The notes beneath the pieces are model-generated. The model saw nothing but the letters and a program-made list of their open reading frames with translations, was not told where the DNA came from and searched no databases. 64,000 bases of DNA from Frankiales bacterium (lineage in GTDB: Bacteria > Actinomycetota > Actinomycetes > Mycobacteriales > SCTD01): positions 94,332-158,331 of the forward strand of contig JAOPVP010000076.1 in NCBI GenBank assembly GCA_025966135.1, given 5' to 3'. Position 1 is the first letter of the stretch, and each line of letters starts with the position of its first letter. A program made the position numbers and the translations under genes. Positions 34,289-42,901 of the stretch are shown here, one piece after another.

Positions 34289-35250
34289 GGCTGCCGCTCC
34301 TGGTTCCTCGAGGAGCCCACCTCGTGTGCGGGCGCGAAAGCCTCCAACACCGTCTCGGCGTACCTCATCGACTCTCCCGGGTCGGCATCCGGCGTTCCGA
34401 TGGCAGGGTGGAAGTTCAGGTCGATGAAGACCTCGGTCACGCCCTGGCCGTGGAGGAGGGCCAGGTCGTGGTGGACCTGCTCCACCGTCCCCTCCAGTGG
34501 CCGCCGGGTGCTGCCGGGACGGTCAACCAGGTTGACGAGCCCACGTACGACGAACCGGAGCGCGGCCGGATCACGCCCGGCCTCAGCCGCCGCGGTGCGC
34601 ACCGTGGCGATGTCGTCGCCGATGCGGCTCAGGTCCTGCCGACTGCTGCTGATCCAGCCGTCGGCGAGGCGTCCCGCGCGGCGGAGAGCCGGCTCGGCTG
34701 TGCCACCGAGCAGGATCGGTGGGTGCGGTTGCTGGAGGGGTCGGGGGCGGACCCGCGAGGGCGGCACGGTGTAGAACGTCCCGTTGAACGACACCACGTC
34801 GTCGGTCCAGATGGCTCGCAGGCACTCCAGGTACTCGTCCATGCGGGCACCCCTCTGGGTAGGGGGGACGCCCGTCGCGATGAACTCCTCGCGGGCCCAC
34901 CCCAACCCGAGGCCGGCGTCCAACCGGCCATCGGACACGTGGTCGAGGCTGGTGAGCTGCTTGGCGAGCACGATCGGCGCGGTGAAGGGCGCGTTGACGA
35001 TGGCGGTGCCGAGCCGAATGGTGTCGGTGACGGCCGCGACGTGCGCGAGCGTTATCAGGGGGTCGTGGACAGACCGGTACTGCGGCCCCATCTCGTGGTC
35101 GGTCGGGTACAGCAGCCGCTGGAAGCTCCACAACGAGGTGTATCCCAGCTCCTCAGCGCGCCGGGCGATGCGCACCATGTTGCTGCGGTTCGCCCAGCTG
35201 CCTGACACGGGGAGCCCGAAGCCGAGAAGCGGGACAGCGGCTGACAGCAT
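34285..35250 (-). CDS. Luciferase-like (LLM) F420-dependent oxidoreductase
   Basis: 321 residues from ATG with AGGAG upstream. Seen: the N-terminal GFGLPVSGSWA, IRLGTAIVNAPFTAPIVLAKQ near residue 80, GRLDAGLGLGWAREEF near 108, and PILLGGTAEPALRRAGR near 175. These match actinobacterial F420-dependent TIGR03619/TIGR03857-like LLM proteins. The substrate is unknown. It overlaps the DsbA-like gene by 4 bp downstream and follows an ECF sigma-factor remnant upstream. Confidence 0.88.
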   Translation of the reverse strand: MLSAAVPLLGFGLPVSGSWANRSNMVRIARRAEELGYTSLWSFQRLLYPTDHEMGPQYRSVHDPLITLAHVAAVTDTIRLGTAIVNAPFTAPIVLAKQLTSLDHVSDGRLDAGLGLGWAREEFIATGVPPTQRGARMDEYLECLRAIWTDDVVSFNGTFYTVPPSRVRPRPLQQPHPPILLGGTAEPALRRAGRLADGWISSSRQDLSRIGDDIATVRTAAAEAGRDPAALRFVVRGLVNLVDRPGSTRRPLEGTVEQVHHDLALLHGQGVTEVFIDLNFHPAIGTPDADPGESMRYAETVLEAFAPAHEVGSSRNQERQP

Positions 35251-35414
35251 GGCGGCTCCTGACTGCTGATCGACACCCCAGTATGACGAGAGACGGGCCT
35301 TTCGCCAGCCGCCACGAGCGTCCGGCGCCGGCGGGCGAAGTCGGCGTCGGCAGCCGGGGCAGCTCGCTGCACCCGCAGACGCGCGCGGGTCGCGAGTTTC
35401 CTTGCCGAGTCGAC

Positions 35415-35546
35415 CAGCGGCGGCTCCTCACGCCGCGACTGGCGGGAACGCAGCATGTCCAGGCAGATCCGAGCGACGACGGTCGTCAGCCGCCCGCCCA
35501 GGTTCTCGGGGCCGCCGCTGTCGGAGGGGCTGAGTCTCGCAGTGAC
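35415..35546 (-). pseudogene. Remnant of an ECF sigma factor (sigma-2 region)
   Basis: In one reverse frame a 44-residue stretch reads TARLSPSDSGGPENLGGRL then TTVVARICLDMLRSRQSRRE, which is the well-known end of the sigma-2 region in actinobacterial ECF factors of the SigJ/ECF41 type (usually ENLGGWLTTVVARVCLDMLRSR). Neither the first half of sigma-2 nor sigma-4 is found around it, so both ends are missing. The remnant sits between a VOC protein gene and an LLM gene; ECF41-type genes often sit beside VOC/PhnB or DoxX genes, so a complete copy was probably lost by deletion. The tryptophan usually found after ENLGG is arginine here. Confidence 0.7.
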
Positions 35547-35604
35547 GTAGGAGAGGCAGCCGAGGTGACCGGGGTGGGCACCCACCAGGGGGGCTGGCTC
35601 CTTC

Positions 35605-36090
35605 TCAGGTCGTGGGGACGCCGTCGGCCGCGCGGCGCAAGGCGGCGATGTCGAGCTTGCGCATCCCGAACATCGCCTGCATCGCGCGCTCGGCCCGCTT
35701 CGGGTCCGTATCGGCGAACACCTCATCCATCCCCGTCGGCACGACCTGCCAGGAGAGGCCGTACTTGTCCTTGAGCCAGCCGCACTGCCCCTCCTCCCCG
35801 CCCTCGGACAGCCGTTCCCAGTAGAAGTCGACCTCGTCCTGGGTCTCGCAGTTGATCTGGAAGGAGACGGCCTCATCGAACGTGAACTGCGGACCGCCGT
35901 TGATGCCGACGAACCGCTGACCGTCCAGCTCGAACTCCACGGTCATCACCATGCCGGCCGGGCGCGGCCCGACCTCGGTGTAGTGGGTGACGTTCACGAT
36001 CCGCGAGTTCTTGAACACGGTGGTGTAGAAACCCGCGGCTTCCTCGGCCTCGGTGTCGAACCACAGGTTCGGGATGATCCTCTGTTGCAT
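35605..36090 (-). CDS. VOC-superfamily protein (PhnB/3-demethylubiquinone methyltransferase-like fold)
   Basis: 161 residues opening MQQRIIPNLWFDTEAEEAAGFY, the standard start of the PF06983 group, with FVGINGGPQFTFDEAVSF near residue 60, VDFYWERLSEGG near 87 and KDKYGLSWQVVPTGMDE near 107. Despite the family name, members are not methyltransferases; they adopt the glyoxalase/VOC fold and most have no known function. GAGAGGA precedes the ATG. In many actinobacteria such genes sit beside ECF sigma factors, and a sigma remnant indeed follows here. Confidence 0.88.
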   Translation of the reverse strand: MQQRIIPNLWFDTEAEEAAGFYTTVFKNSRIVNVTHYTEVGPRPAGMVMTVEFELDGQRFVGINGGPQFTFDEAVSFQINCETQDEVDFYWERLSEGGEEGQCGWLKDKYGLSWQVVPTGMDEVFADTDPKRAERAMQAMFGMRKLDIAALRRAADGVPTT

Positions 36091-36190
36091 GGCGCTGCGT
36101 CCTCTCGTACGGCGGGATCGGACCCTTCACCGATCCTGCACCTGTAGACCGTCGTACGACGAGAAACTCATCGCCCTCGCCAACGAGAGC

Positions 36191-37684
36191 TCACGCAGAG
36201 TCAGGACTCCGCAGCGGCGCGCAGCGCTCACGTGCGACCGCCAGCGGGTCGGCCACCACCTCCACAGTCCTGCCGAGGACCATCGTGGAGCGGGCAGCGT
36301 CGTAGGCCGGCCAGTCCGGCAGTCCCTTCGCGGACGGCACGCCCTCACGGGCGAAACTCGCCCAGGCTTCACGTACCGACCGCGACAGCGCCGCGGCGTC
36401 ATCGGTGTCGCCGACCCACATACCCCAGCCTTCGCGGTCGAGGGTTCCGAAGGTGAACGGCAGATCGACCGCGTGGCAGGCCCCGACATCGCGGGGTGCA
36501 CCAGCTGCGCGCCAGGTGAAGGAGTAGGTGTACGTCGGTGCCACTGACGCATGCGCGTCCAGCAGGTCGGCGAGGGGGAGGCGCATCACGGCGTCGGTCG
36601 CGACGCCGGCGAACACGTCGCCGCGATCACCCGGCGGGACCAGCGCCTGCTCGTAGGCGGTGACGACCGCGTCGACGTTGTCGGCACCCAGCGGGCGGTG
36701 TGCCTCGGCGCTCAGCATCGGCTCCAGGATCATCACGAGGGTCGCATGGTCGAAGTCGGCGATGTAGGGCTCGACGAACAACCGCATCTCCTCCGCCGTG
36801 CTGCCGGCGAGCAGAGGAACGGGTGCCAGCGCCCCTGGATCCAGGGGTGCCGCAGGGATCGTCGCGCCGTCCACAGCCGGGTGAAAGGGCATCGAACCGA
36901 CCGACATGAGCAGCTCGTTCGCTACCTCGGTCTGTGCGGCGAGCAGGTCGTCGACACTGACGCCGGCGAGGTCGCCGACCTTGGCCAGCAACGCGGTCGC
37001 GACCTGGCCGGCAGTCTCGGGCGTCATGGTCTGACCGGCCCCGGGGCTCTGCGCGATCGCCCGGTGGAACAAGCCGCGTGCGGCGGGGGCAGTGAGCAAG
37101 TGGAGCACGGAGCCGGCGCCCGCGGACTCGCCGAAGAGCGTGACCGAGGAGGGGTCTCCGCCGAACGCCGCGATGTGGTCCCTGACCCAGGTCAAGGCCA
37201 GCACCTGATCCAACAGGCCGCAGTTGGGCGTCACGCCCGGTGCACCGGTCAGCCAGCCGAGTGCGCCGAGGCGGTAGTTGAGCGACACCACGACAACCGA
37301 CTGCTCGGCTGCCAGCAGCCGCGCGTCGTACGTCGGCAGCGAACTGCCACCGATGACGAAGGCGCCGCCGTGGATCCAGACCATCACGGGCAGCGGGCCG
37401 GCCGCACCGGTCGGAGCCCATACGTTGAGGGTGAGGCAGTCCTCGTCCACGCGTCCGACCTCCATTCCGGGGACGAGCCCGGAGAACGGACCACCGGTCG
37501 TCTGTGGCGCCGACGCTCCGAAAGCCGTCGCGTCGCGTACCCCTTCCCATGGTGCAGCGGGCACCGGCGCCTGGAAGCGGAGCGGACCGAGGGGTGGCTG
37601 CGCGTACGGGATGCCCAGGTAGGCGTCGACGCCGTCGAGCGCGAGGCCCGCAACTGTTCCGGAGGGCGTGGTCACGATGGGCAT
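36191..37684 (-). CDS. Type-B carboxylesterase/lipase
   Basis: 497 residues. Alpha/beta-hydrolase signals: oxyanion hole HGGAFVIGGSS near residue 105, nucleophile elbow FGESAGAGS with Ser near 187, acidic residue likely in the FVEPYIADF region near 305, and catalytic His in GACHAVDLPFTFG near 405. EDCLTLNVWAP near 80 is the type-B signature. No signal peptide is seen, so it is probably cytosolic. AGGGAGAG precedes the ATG. The enzyme hydrolyses carboxylic esters; the natural substrate is unknown. It is divergent from the SDR gene that opens the putative catabolic locus. Confidence 0.9.
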   Translation of the reverse strand: MPIVTTPSGTVAGLALDGVDAYLGIPYAQPPLGPLRFQAPVPAAPWEGVRDATAFGASAPQTTGGPFSGLVPGMEVGRVDEDCLTLNVWAPTGAAGPLPVMVWIHGGAFVIGGSSLPTYDARLLAAEQSVVVVSLNYRLGALGWLTGAPGVTPNCGLLDQVLALTWVRDHIAAFGGDPSSVTLFGESAGAGSVLHLLTAPAARGLFHRAIAQSPGAGQTMTPETAGQVATALLAKVGDLAGVSVDDLLAAQTEVANELLMSVGSMPFHPAVDGATIPAAPLDPGALAPVPLLAGSTAEEMRLFVEPYIADFDHATLVMILEPMLSAEAHRPLGADNVDAVVTAYEQALVPPGDRGDVFAGVATDAVMRLPLADLLDAHASVAPTYTYSFTWRAAGAPRDVGACHAVDLPFTFGTLDREGWGMWVGDTDDAAALSRSVREAWASFAREGVPSAKGLPDWPAYDAARSTMVLGRTVEVVADPLAVARERCAPLRSPDSA

Positions 37685-37720
37685 GTGTTCTCTCCCTGAA
37701 CGAAGACGAGGTCCATCATC

Positions 37721-37734
37721 CCATCATTGCTATG
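37721..37734. promoter_or_regulatory. Putative regulator half-site shared with the transporter promoter
   Basis: CCATCATTGCTATG upstream of the SDR gene resembles CCATCATTATGATG at 39502-39515 before the repressor/transporter pair. The left half CCATCATT is identical. This suggests one regulator, likely the FadR-type protein encoded between them, acts at both promoters. Confidence 0.35.
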
Positions 37735-37769
37735 TTGCGAACACAAGACCGTCACAAGGAGGGCCCAAC

Positions 37770-38621
37770 ATGTGGGGACAGGGGAAGGTCGCCGTCGTCA
37801 CCGGCGCCAGCCGCGGTATCGGCAAGGGCATCGCACTCGAGCTAGGCGCGCTGGGAATGACGGTCTACGTCACTGGTCGCAGCCAGGGCAACGGAGGCCC
37901 GCTGCCGGGCACCATCGGCGAGACGGCCGAGCTGGTCACCGGCCTCGGTGGCACTGGCATCGCCATACCTTGCGACCACCACATCGACGAGCAGGTCGAG
38001 TCGGCGATCGGTCGGATCGCCCTCGACCACGGCCAGATCGACGTGCTCGTCAACAACGTCTTCGCCGCCCCTGAGCTGGCTGCCTGGCTCGGCACGCCCT
38101 TCTGGGAGCTGCCCACCCGCGCCTGGGACGAGGTGATCGACATCGGGCTGCGTTCGCACTACCTCGCGAGTGCCCTGGCGGCTCCGGGGATGGTTGCCGC
38201 CCGCTCGGGGCTCATCGTCAACGTGAGCAGTTCGGGCGCCGTGCAGTACGCGCACAACGTCCCGTACGGGGTCGGCAAGGCCGGCGTCGACAAGCTGACC
38301 GCAGACATGGCGCACGAGCTGGCGCCGTACGACGTCTCGGTCGTGTCGGTCTGGCCCGGCCTGGTCAAGACCGAGCTCGTGATGTTCGGCGCGAAGCCCC
38401 AGGCCGACGGCAGCCAGGTCCTCGATCTCGGGGATGAGGGCACCTTCGACCTGGCGCTGGCCGAGTCACCCCGCTTCGTCGGCCGTGGGGTGGCGGCGCT
38501 GGTCACCGATCCGGAGGTCCGCAAGCGCTCCGGCAGGGCCGTCACCATCGCGGACCTGGCCGACGCCTACGGCTTCACGGATGTCGACGGTTCGGTGCCG
38601 CGTCTGCAGCTCCGACCCTAG
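37770..38621 (+). CDS. Short-chain dehydrogenase/reductase (DHRS1-like)
   Basis: 283 residues from ATG with AAGGAGGG upstream. Cofactor motif VTGASRGIGKGIAL near residue 10, NNVFAAPELA near 95 in place of the usual NNAG, catalytic serine in NVSSSGAVQYA near 152 and YGVGKAGVDK near 167. The insertion between the cofactor and active-site halves and the C-terminal extension resemble DHRS1-type SDRs. The substrate is unknown. The gene precedes the convergent repressor gene, and both probably belong with the transporter locus. Confidence 0.88.
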   Translation: MWGQGKVAVVTGASRGIGKGIALELGALGMTVYVTGRSQGNGGPLPGTIGETAELVTGLGGTGIAIPCDHHIDEQVESAIGRIALDHGQIDVLVNNVFAAPELAAWLGTPFWELPTRAWDEVIDIGLRSHYLASALAAPGMVAARSGLIVNVSSSGAVQYAHNVPYGVGKAGVDKLTADMAHELAPYDVSVVSVWPGLVKTELVMFGAKPQADGSQVLDLGDEGTFDLALAESPRFVGRGVAALVTDPEVRKRSGRAVTIADLADAYGFTDVDGSVPRLQLRP

Positions 38622-38633
38622 AAGGCCTACGGC

Positions 38634-39446
38634 TCAAGCGAACCGGCGCAGGTACTCTGCGCGCACACTCCCGCCCTGGTCGTCCGACAGCGGGTACTGC
38701 TGCGCGGTGCTCAGGTGCTTGCGTGCAGTGCGCGCGGCGCGGTCGATGTCGCCTGCGGCGATGGCGGCGATGAGGTGCTCGTGCTCCTGCAGCGCTCGCT
38801 TGCGGAGCAGCGGCTCGGGGAACCTGCCCTGCCTCGTGGCCACCACCGACCACGACGCCTCGTGGGCCGACCACAGGGACTCCAGCGCGCCCGCGACGAT
38901 GATCATCGTCTCGTTGCCGGAGCACTTCACGAGCTCCTCGTGGAACACCCGTGAGGCCGGCGTCGCGGCAGCCTCGTCGTCGGCGTTGACGGCTTCGACC
39001 AAGCGCTGGTGGGCGCTCTCCAGGCGCGGCACTACGGCGGTCGCTCGGTCCTCCCGACCGGCGCACAGGGCGGCGCACAGCGGCTCGACGTACTGGAGGG
39101 CCGTCCCAACGTCAGACAGCCCGACGCCGCGTGACTGCAGCACAAGGCCCAGCATGTAGGCGGCCGTCTCGGGGGTCGGTCGGTGCACGACCGCTCCGCC
39201 GACGTTTCCGCGCTGGACGGTGATCAGACCCTCCGTCTCCAGGATCCGGAACGCCTCGCGCGCAGACGCCTTGCTGGTGCGGAACTCGGCGAGCAGGTCG
39301 TCCTGCTTCGGCAGCAGTGAGTCGTCTTCGAGCTCACCGCTCAGGATCCGGTCGCGGAGCACATCGGCGAGCATCTCCGCGACCCGGGGCTGCCGCAGCT
39401 TGGCCCGTGGCCGCCGTACCGGGCGGGGGCTTGACGACCCGTCCAT
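38634..39446 (-). CDS. FadR/FCD-type GntR-family transcriptional regulator
   Basis: 270 residues from the ATG at 39446 with AGGAGG upstream. N-terminal winged helix (about 20-90) with LRDRILSGELEDDSLLPKQDDL and SKASAREAFRILETEGL, typical of GntR regulators that recognise small inverted repeats; C-terminal FCD all-helical domain (about 110-260) with conserved Asp/His positions in RVFHEELVKCSGN and EHEHLIAAIAAGD that bind a metal and an organic acid effector. It is divergent from the ABC transporter operon, and a 13-bp palindrome lies in the shared promoter region, so it probably represses uptake until substrate is present. Confidence 0.88.
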   Translation of the reverse strand: MDGSSSPRPVRRPRAKLRQPRVAEMLADVLRDRILSGELEDDSLLPKQDDLLAEFRTSKASAREAFRILETEGLITVQRGNVGGAVVHRPTPETAAYMLGLVLQSRGVGLSDVGTALQYVEPLCAALCAGREDRATAVVPRLESAHQRLVEAVNADDEAAATPASRVFHEELVKCSGNETMIIVAGALESLWSAHEASWSVVATRQGRFPEPLLRKRALQEHEHLIAAIAAGDIDRAARTARKHLSTAQQYPLSDDQGGSVRAEYLRRFA

Positions 39447-39502
39447 GAACTGCCTCCTCGCTGTCGCAGGCAGTCTATTCATAGTCATCATGTCTGTGTT
39501 GC

Positions 39503-39515
39503 CATCATTATGATG
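39503..39515. promoter_or_regulatory. Putative FadR-type operator palindrome
   Basis: CATCAT-T-ATGATG is a perfect 6-1-6 inverted repeat, notably AT-rich for this genome, midway between the divergent repressor and substrate-binding protein genes. Its left half recurs before the SDR gene at 37721. Confidence 0.5.
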
Positions 39516-39563
39516 ATGCGTTACGTTCGCGCCTCATGTGAACCCCCTCGATAGGGAGATCTC

Positions 39564-41027
39564 GTGTCTGCACGTCACCGAACGGCGCTCGGCCGCACTG
39601 CTGCGTTGGGGGCGGCCGTGCTTCTCCTCGCCTCCTGCGGGCTGAGGGTGGAACCCTCGCTCCGAGCGCAGGGCATCCGGGGGGCCACCGCCGGCAACGG
39701 TCAGGCGGTCGGCGGCACGGCCCAGCAAGGCGGCTCGCTTCTGCCCGGCCAGAACGCGACCACCGGTCCGACCAGCAGTGGGACGACGATGAGCCCCACG
39801 AGCGGACCACGCACCGGAGCCGGTCAGGTGGCCGCGACCACCAAGGGCGCGCTCGCGCCGCCAGGAGGCAACGGCGGAGCGACCGACGTCGGCGTGACGA
39901 GCAACAGCATCACCGTCGGCAGCGTGACGACGCTGTCGGGTCCGGTACCGGGCCTGTTCGCCGGGGCGGTCTACGGCGCGCGGGCCTACTTCGCCTACCA
40001 GAACAGCCTCGGGGGCGTCTACGGACGGCAGCTCACGATGGCGGCGGCCGACGACCAGCTCGACTGCGGGCAGAACCGCGCTCAGCACTTGAGTCAGCTG
40101 CCGCACGTCCTCGGGTTCGTCGGCTCGCTGTCGCTCTACGACAACTGCGGGGCTGAGGTCTTGCAGACCAACAAGACGGTGCCTGACGTCTCACTCGCCT
40201 TCAGCACCAAGGCCGGCGGGCTCGCCAACAACTTCAGCATCGCGCCCCTCGTGCCCGGCTACCGGCTCGGCTCCCTGAAGTACTACAAGCAGAAGTACCC
40301 GAACGCGATCGGCCACATGGCCACTCTCGTGGGCAACATCGGCTCGGCGGTCGAGATCTGGAAGGGCATCAAGGCCGCCGCGCTCTCCGTCGGTTACAAG
40401 GTCGCCTACGAGCGCAGCTACAGCCCGGGCGAGACCGACTTCACCTCAGATGTCATCCAGATGCGGCAGAAGGGCGTGCAGATGCTCTACTTCGTCTCCG
40501 CCGATGCCCACACCATCGCCAGGGTCGCCAATACCGCTGCCCAGCAGAACTGGCATCCACAGCTGCTCGCCGTCGGTGCCGGAGACGCGGTGTACGACCC
40601 CGGCTTCCTGCCCGAGGCCGGCGCTGCTGCCGAGGGGCTGGTCGCGGACCAGGCGCAGGCGCTGTTCTTCAGCCCTCAGGACGCCGGCAACATCCCCGGT
40701 GTCGCGCGCTACCAGGAGTGGATGAACAAGATCGGGCAGGGCAGCCACACCGACCTCTACTCCGCCTGGGGCTGGGCGTCCGCGCTGCTCGCCGTACAAG
40801 GCATGAAGAACGCCGGGCCGCACCTCACCCGCGCGTCCTGGCTGGCGGCGATGACGAGGATCCACAGCTTCGACGGTGACGGCATGTTCGCCGCCAGCGA
40901 CCCGGCATCGAAGAAACCGGCGACCTGCTACGTCGTGCTCAAGGTCATCGGCGGCAAGTTCACGCGCATCGACACGCCGGCCAAGGCCTTCCGCTGCGAT
41001 GCCGGTTACTACTACTACAAGCCATGA
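39564..41027 (+). CDS. ABC transporter substrate-binding lipoprotein, branched-chain amino-acid type
   Basis: 487 residues from GTG with AGGGAGA upstream. Lipoprotein signal with lipobox LLASC (Cys25), then a Gly/Thr/Ser-rich linker of about 85 residues, then a type I periplasmic-binding fold (Peripla_BP_6) from about 115 with ITVGSVTTLSGPVPG, AADDQLDCGQNR near 172 and YSPGETDFTSDV near 290. It captures a ligand outside the cell and passes it to the fused permease. In actinobacteria this family also serves for aromatic, steroid-derived and short-chain acid compounds. Its stop overlaps the permease start (ATGA). Confidence 0.9.
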   Translation: MSARHRTALGRTAALGAAVLLLASCGLRVEPSLRAQGIRGATAGNGQAVGGTAQQGGSLLPGQNATTGPTSSGTTMSPTSGPRTGAGQVAATTKGALAPPGGNGGATDVGVTSNSITVGSVTTLSGPVPGLFAGAVYGARAYFAYQNSLGGVYGRQLTMAAADDQLDCGQNRAQHLSQLPHVLGFVGSLSLYDNCGAEVLQTNKTVPDVSLAFSTKAGGLANNFSIAPLVPGYRLGSLKYYKQKYPNAIGHMATLVGNIGSAVEIWKGIKAAALSVGYKVAYERSYSPGETDFTSDVIQMRQKGVQMLYFVSADAHTIARVANTAAQQNWHPQLLAVGAGDAVYDPGFLPEAGAAAEGLVADQAQALFFSPQDAGNIPGVARYQEWMNKIGQGSHTDLYSAWGWASALLAVQGMKNAGPHLTRASWLAAMTRIHSFDGDGMFAASDPASKKPATCYVVLKVIGGKFTRIDTPAKAFRCDAGYYYYKP

Positions 41028-42901
41028 CGACCTTCCTCGCACTGACCCTCGTCGGTCTCGTTGTCGGCTGCATCTACGCCCTCACCGCCTGCGGCCTGGT
41101 CGTCACCTACACGACGAGTGGCGTCTTCAACTTCGCCCACGGAGCCATCGGGATGGTGGCGGCCTTCACGTACTGGCAGCTGTCGGTCGGGTGGGGGCTG
41201 CCGGTCTGGTTGTCGCTGCTGCTGGTCCTGCTGGTCATGGCGCCCTTGATGGGGGCGCTGGTCGAGAGGGTTCTCGTCCGACCCCTGTACGGCGCCCCGA
41301 TCGGCGTGACCCTGGTCGTCACGCTGGGGCTTCTCATCAGCTTGATCGGCCTGGCCAACCTGGCCTGGCCGCCGACCACGACCAGGGTCCTGCCGAAGTT
41401 CTTCGCCGGTCGCACGGTGACCCTGGCCTCACTGGTCGTCAGCTACAACGAGATCCTCGTCATCGTCACGGCGGCTCTCGTGGCCGTGACCCTGCGCAGC
41501 TTCTTCACCCGCACCCGCACCGGCATCGCGATGCGTGCCGTCGTCGACGACCAGGAGCTCGCGGCCCTCGCGGGCACGAACCCGCAGCGGGTCGCACAGC
41601 TGTCGTGGGCGCTCGGCGCGACACTGGCCGCCCTCGCAGGTGTCCTGCTCGCCCCACTCGTGACCCTGGACATCCTTGGGCTGACGCTGCTGGTCATCAA
41701 CGGCTATGCCGCCGCCATGGTCGGGAGGCTCCGGCACCTGCCGGCGACGGTCTCCGGCGCGCTCGCCCTGGGGCTGCTCGACTCCTGGCTGATCGGGTAC
41801 GCGCCCGGCGGCGTCGTCAACGTCCTGAAGCCGGCGCTCCCGATGTTCCTGCTTTTCGGCGCGGTGCTGTTCCTCAAGCAGGAGCGACTGCGGGCCGGCT
41901 CCCTCGCCGGCGTGCGGATGCCGCGCACCCCGTCGTTCCGACGGTCGGTCGGCTCCGCTGCGGCCTTCGTCGTCGCTGCCTGGGTGGTCTCCGGCCAGCT
42001 GTCCGCTGCCAACCTCGCCACCGGCGGGCAAGGCCTCGTCCTGGCGTTCATCATGCTCAGCCTCGTCCTCCTCAGCGGGTACGGCGGGCAGGTGTCCCTC
42101 TGCCAACTGACCTTCGTGGGGCTGGGCGCCTTCGCGATGGGCAAGATCGGCGGCGGCTCGCCGCTGGGCCTGCTCGGTGCGATCGCCCTGCCGGCCGCCA
42201 CCGGTGCGCTCATCGCCCTGACCGTCGTGCGCCTACGCGGGCTCTACCTGGCCCTCGCGACGCTGGCGTTCGCCCAAGCGATGGACGTCATCTTCTTCAG
42301 CCGTGCGCTCGGGTACGGCGGCAACCTCGAGGTCGCTCGACCCTCGCTGCCCGGTATCGACCTCGGCAACGACCGGACCTACTTCGTGCTGCTCGCGGTT
42401 GTCTTCGCCGTCGGCGCGGTCGGTGTCCTTGCCCTGCGACGCCGCGCTTTCGGTCGCCGACTGGTGGCGCTCAACGACAGCCCCGCGGCCTGCGCCACGA
42501 TGGGGGTCAGTGTCGCCACCACCAAGCTCATCGTCCTCACCGCCTCAGCCGGTCTGGCAGGTCTGGGCGGGGCGCTGTTCGGCGGCCTGCACGGGTCGGT
42601 GAGTCCCAACGACTTCGTGCTGCTGAACAGCCTGTTGCTGCTGCTTCTCGCCACTCTCGGTGGCTTGTACACCGTGTCCGGCGCCTTCCTCGCCGCGATG
42701 TTCTACGCGTTGTTCCCGGTCTTGCAGAACCGCTACCCCGGCCTGGGCCAGGTGTCGTACCTGCTGACTGGTCTCGGGGCCCTGAGCCTGGGGCGCAACC
42801 GCTACGGCATGGGGGGCCAGCTCGCGGACCTCGGTGAGCGCCTGCGCGCCTGGCGACTTCCCGCCGGCCAGCAGGCGGAGGTGCTCCATGCTGCAGGTTG
42901 A
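41024..42901 (+). CDS. LivH-LivM fused ABC transporter permease
   Basis: 625 residues, about the sum of two permeases. Residues about 1-285 match LivH (FNFAHGAIGMVAAF near 35, TRTGIAMRAVVDDQELAAL near 160, and NGYAAAMVGRL near 225); about 300-605 match LivM (LSGYGGQVSLCQLTFVGLGA near 345 and ASAGLAGLGGALFGGLHGSV near 508). Together they form the whole membrane pore of a branched-chain-type importer. The fusion removes the need for two separate subunits. It overlaps the binding-protein gene by 4 bp and the first ATPase gene by 14 bp. Confidence 0.9.
   Translation: MTTFLALTLVGLVVGCIYALTACGLVVTYTTSGVFNFAHGAIGMVAAFTYWQLSVGWGLPVWLSLLLVLLVMAPLMGALVERVLVRPLYGAPIGVTLVVTLGLLISLIGLANLAWPPTTTRVLPKFFAGRTVTLASLVVSYNEILVIVTAALVAVTLRSFFTRTRTGIAMRAVVDDQELAALAGTNPQRVAQLSWALGATLAALAGVLLAPLVTLDILGLTLLVINGYAAAMVGRLRHLPATVSGALALGLLDSWLIGYAPGGVVNVLKPALPMFLLFGAVLFLKQERLRAGSLAGVRMPRTPSFRRSVGSAAAFVVAAWVVSGQLSAANLATGGQGLVLAFIMLSLVLLSGYGGQVSLCQLTFVGLGAFAMGKIGGGSPLGLLGAIALPAATGALIALTVVRLRGLYLALATLAFAQAMDVIFFSRALGYGGNLEVARPSLPGIDLGNDRTYFVLLAVVFAVGAVGVLALRRRAFGRRLVALNDSPAACATMGVSVATTKLIVLTASAGLAGLGGALFGGLHGSVSPNDFVLLNSLLLLLLATLGGLYTVSGAFLAAMFYALFPVLQNRYPGLGQVSYLLTGLGALSLGRNRYGMGGQLADLGERLRAWRLPAGQQAEVLHAAG

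Noticed and set aside
35055..35876. 273-codon reverse open frame taken as a complete sigma factor
   Set aside because: Only residues about 111-154 look like a sigma factor; the rest overlaps the VOC and LLM genes in other frames.
36150..36161. Perfect palindrome CGTCGTACGACG between VOC and esterase genes
   Set aside because: Short GTCGTACGAC-type palindromes recur by chance in high-GC DNA, and no regulator gene is nearby.
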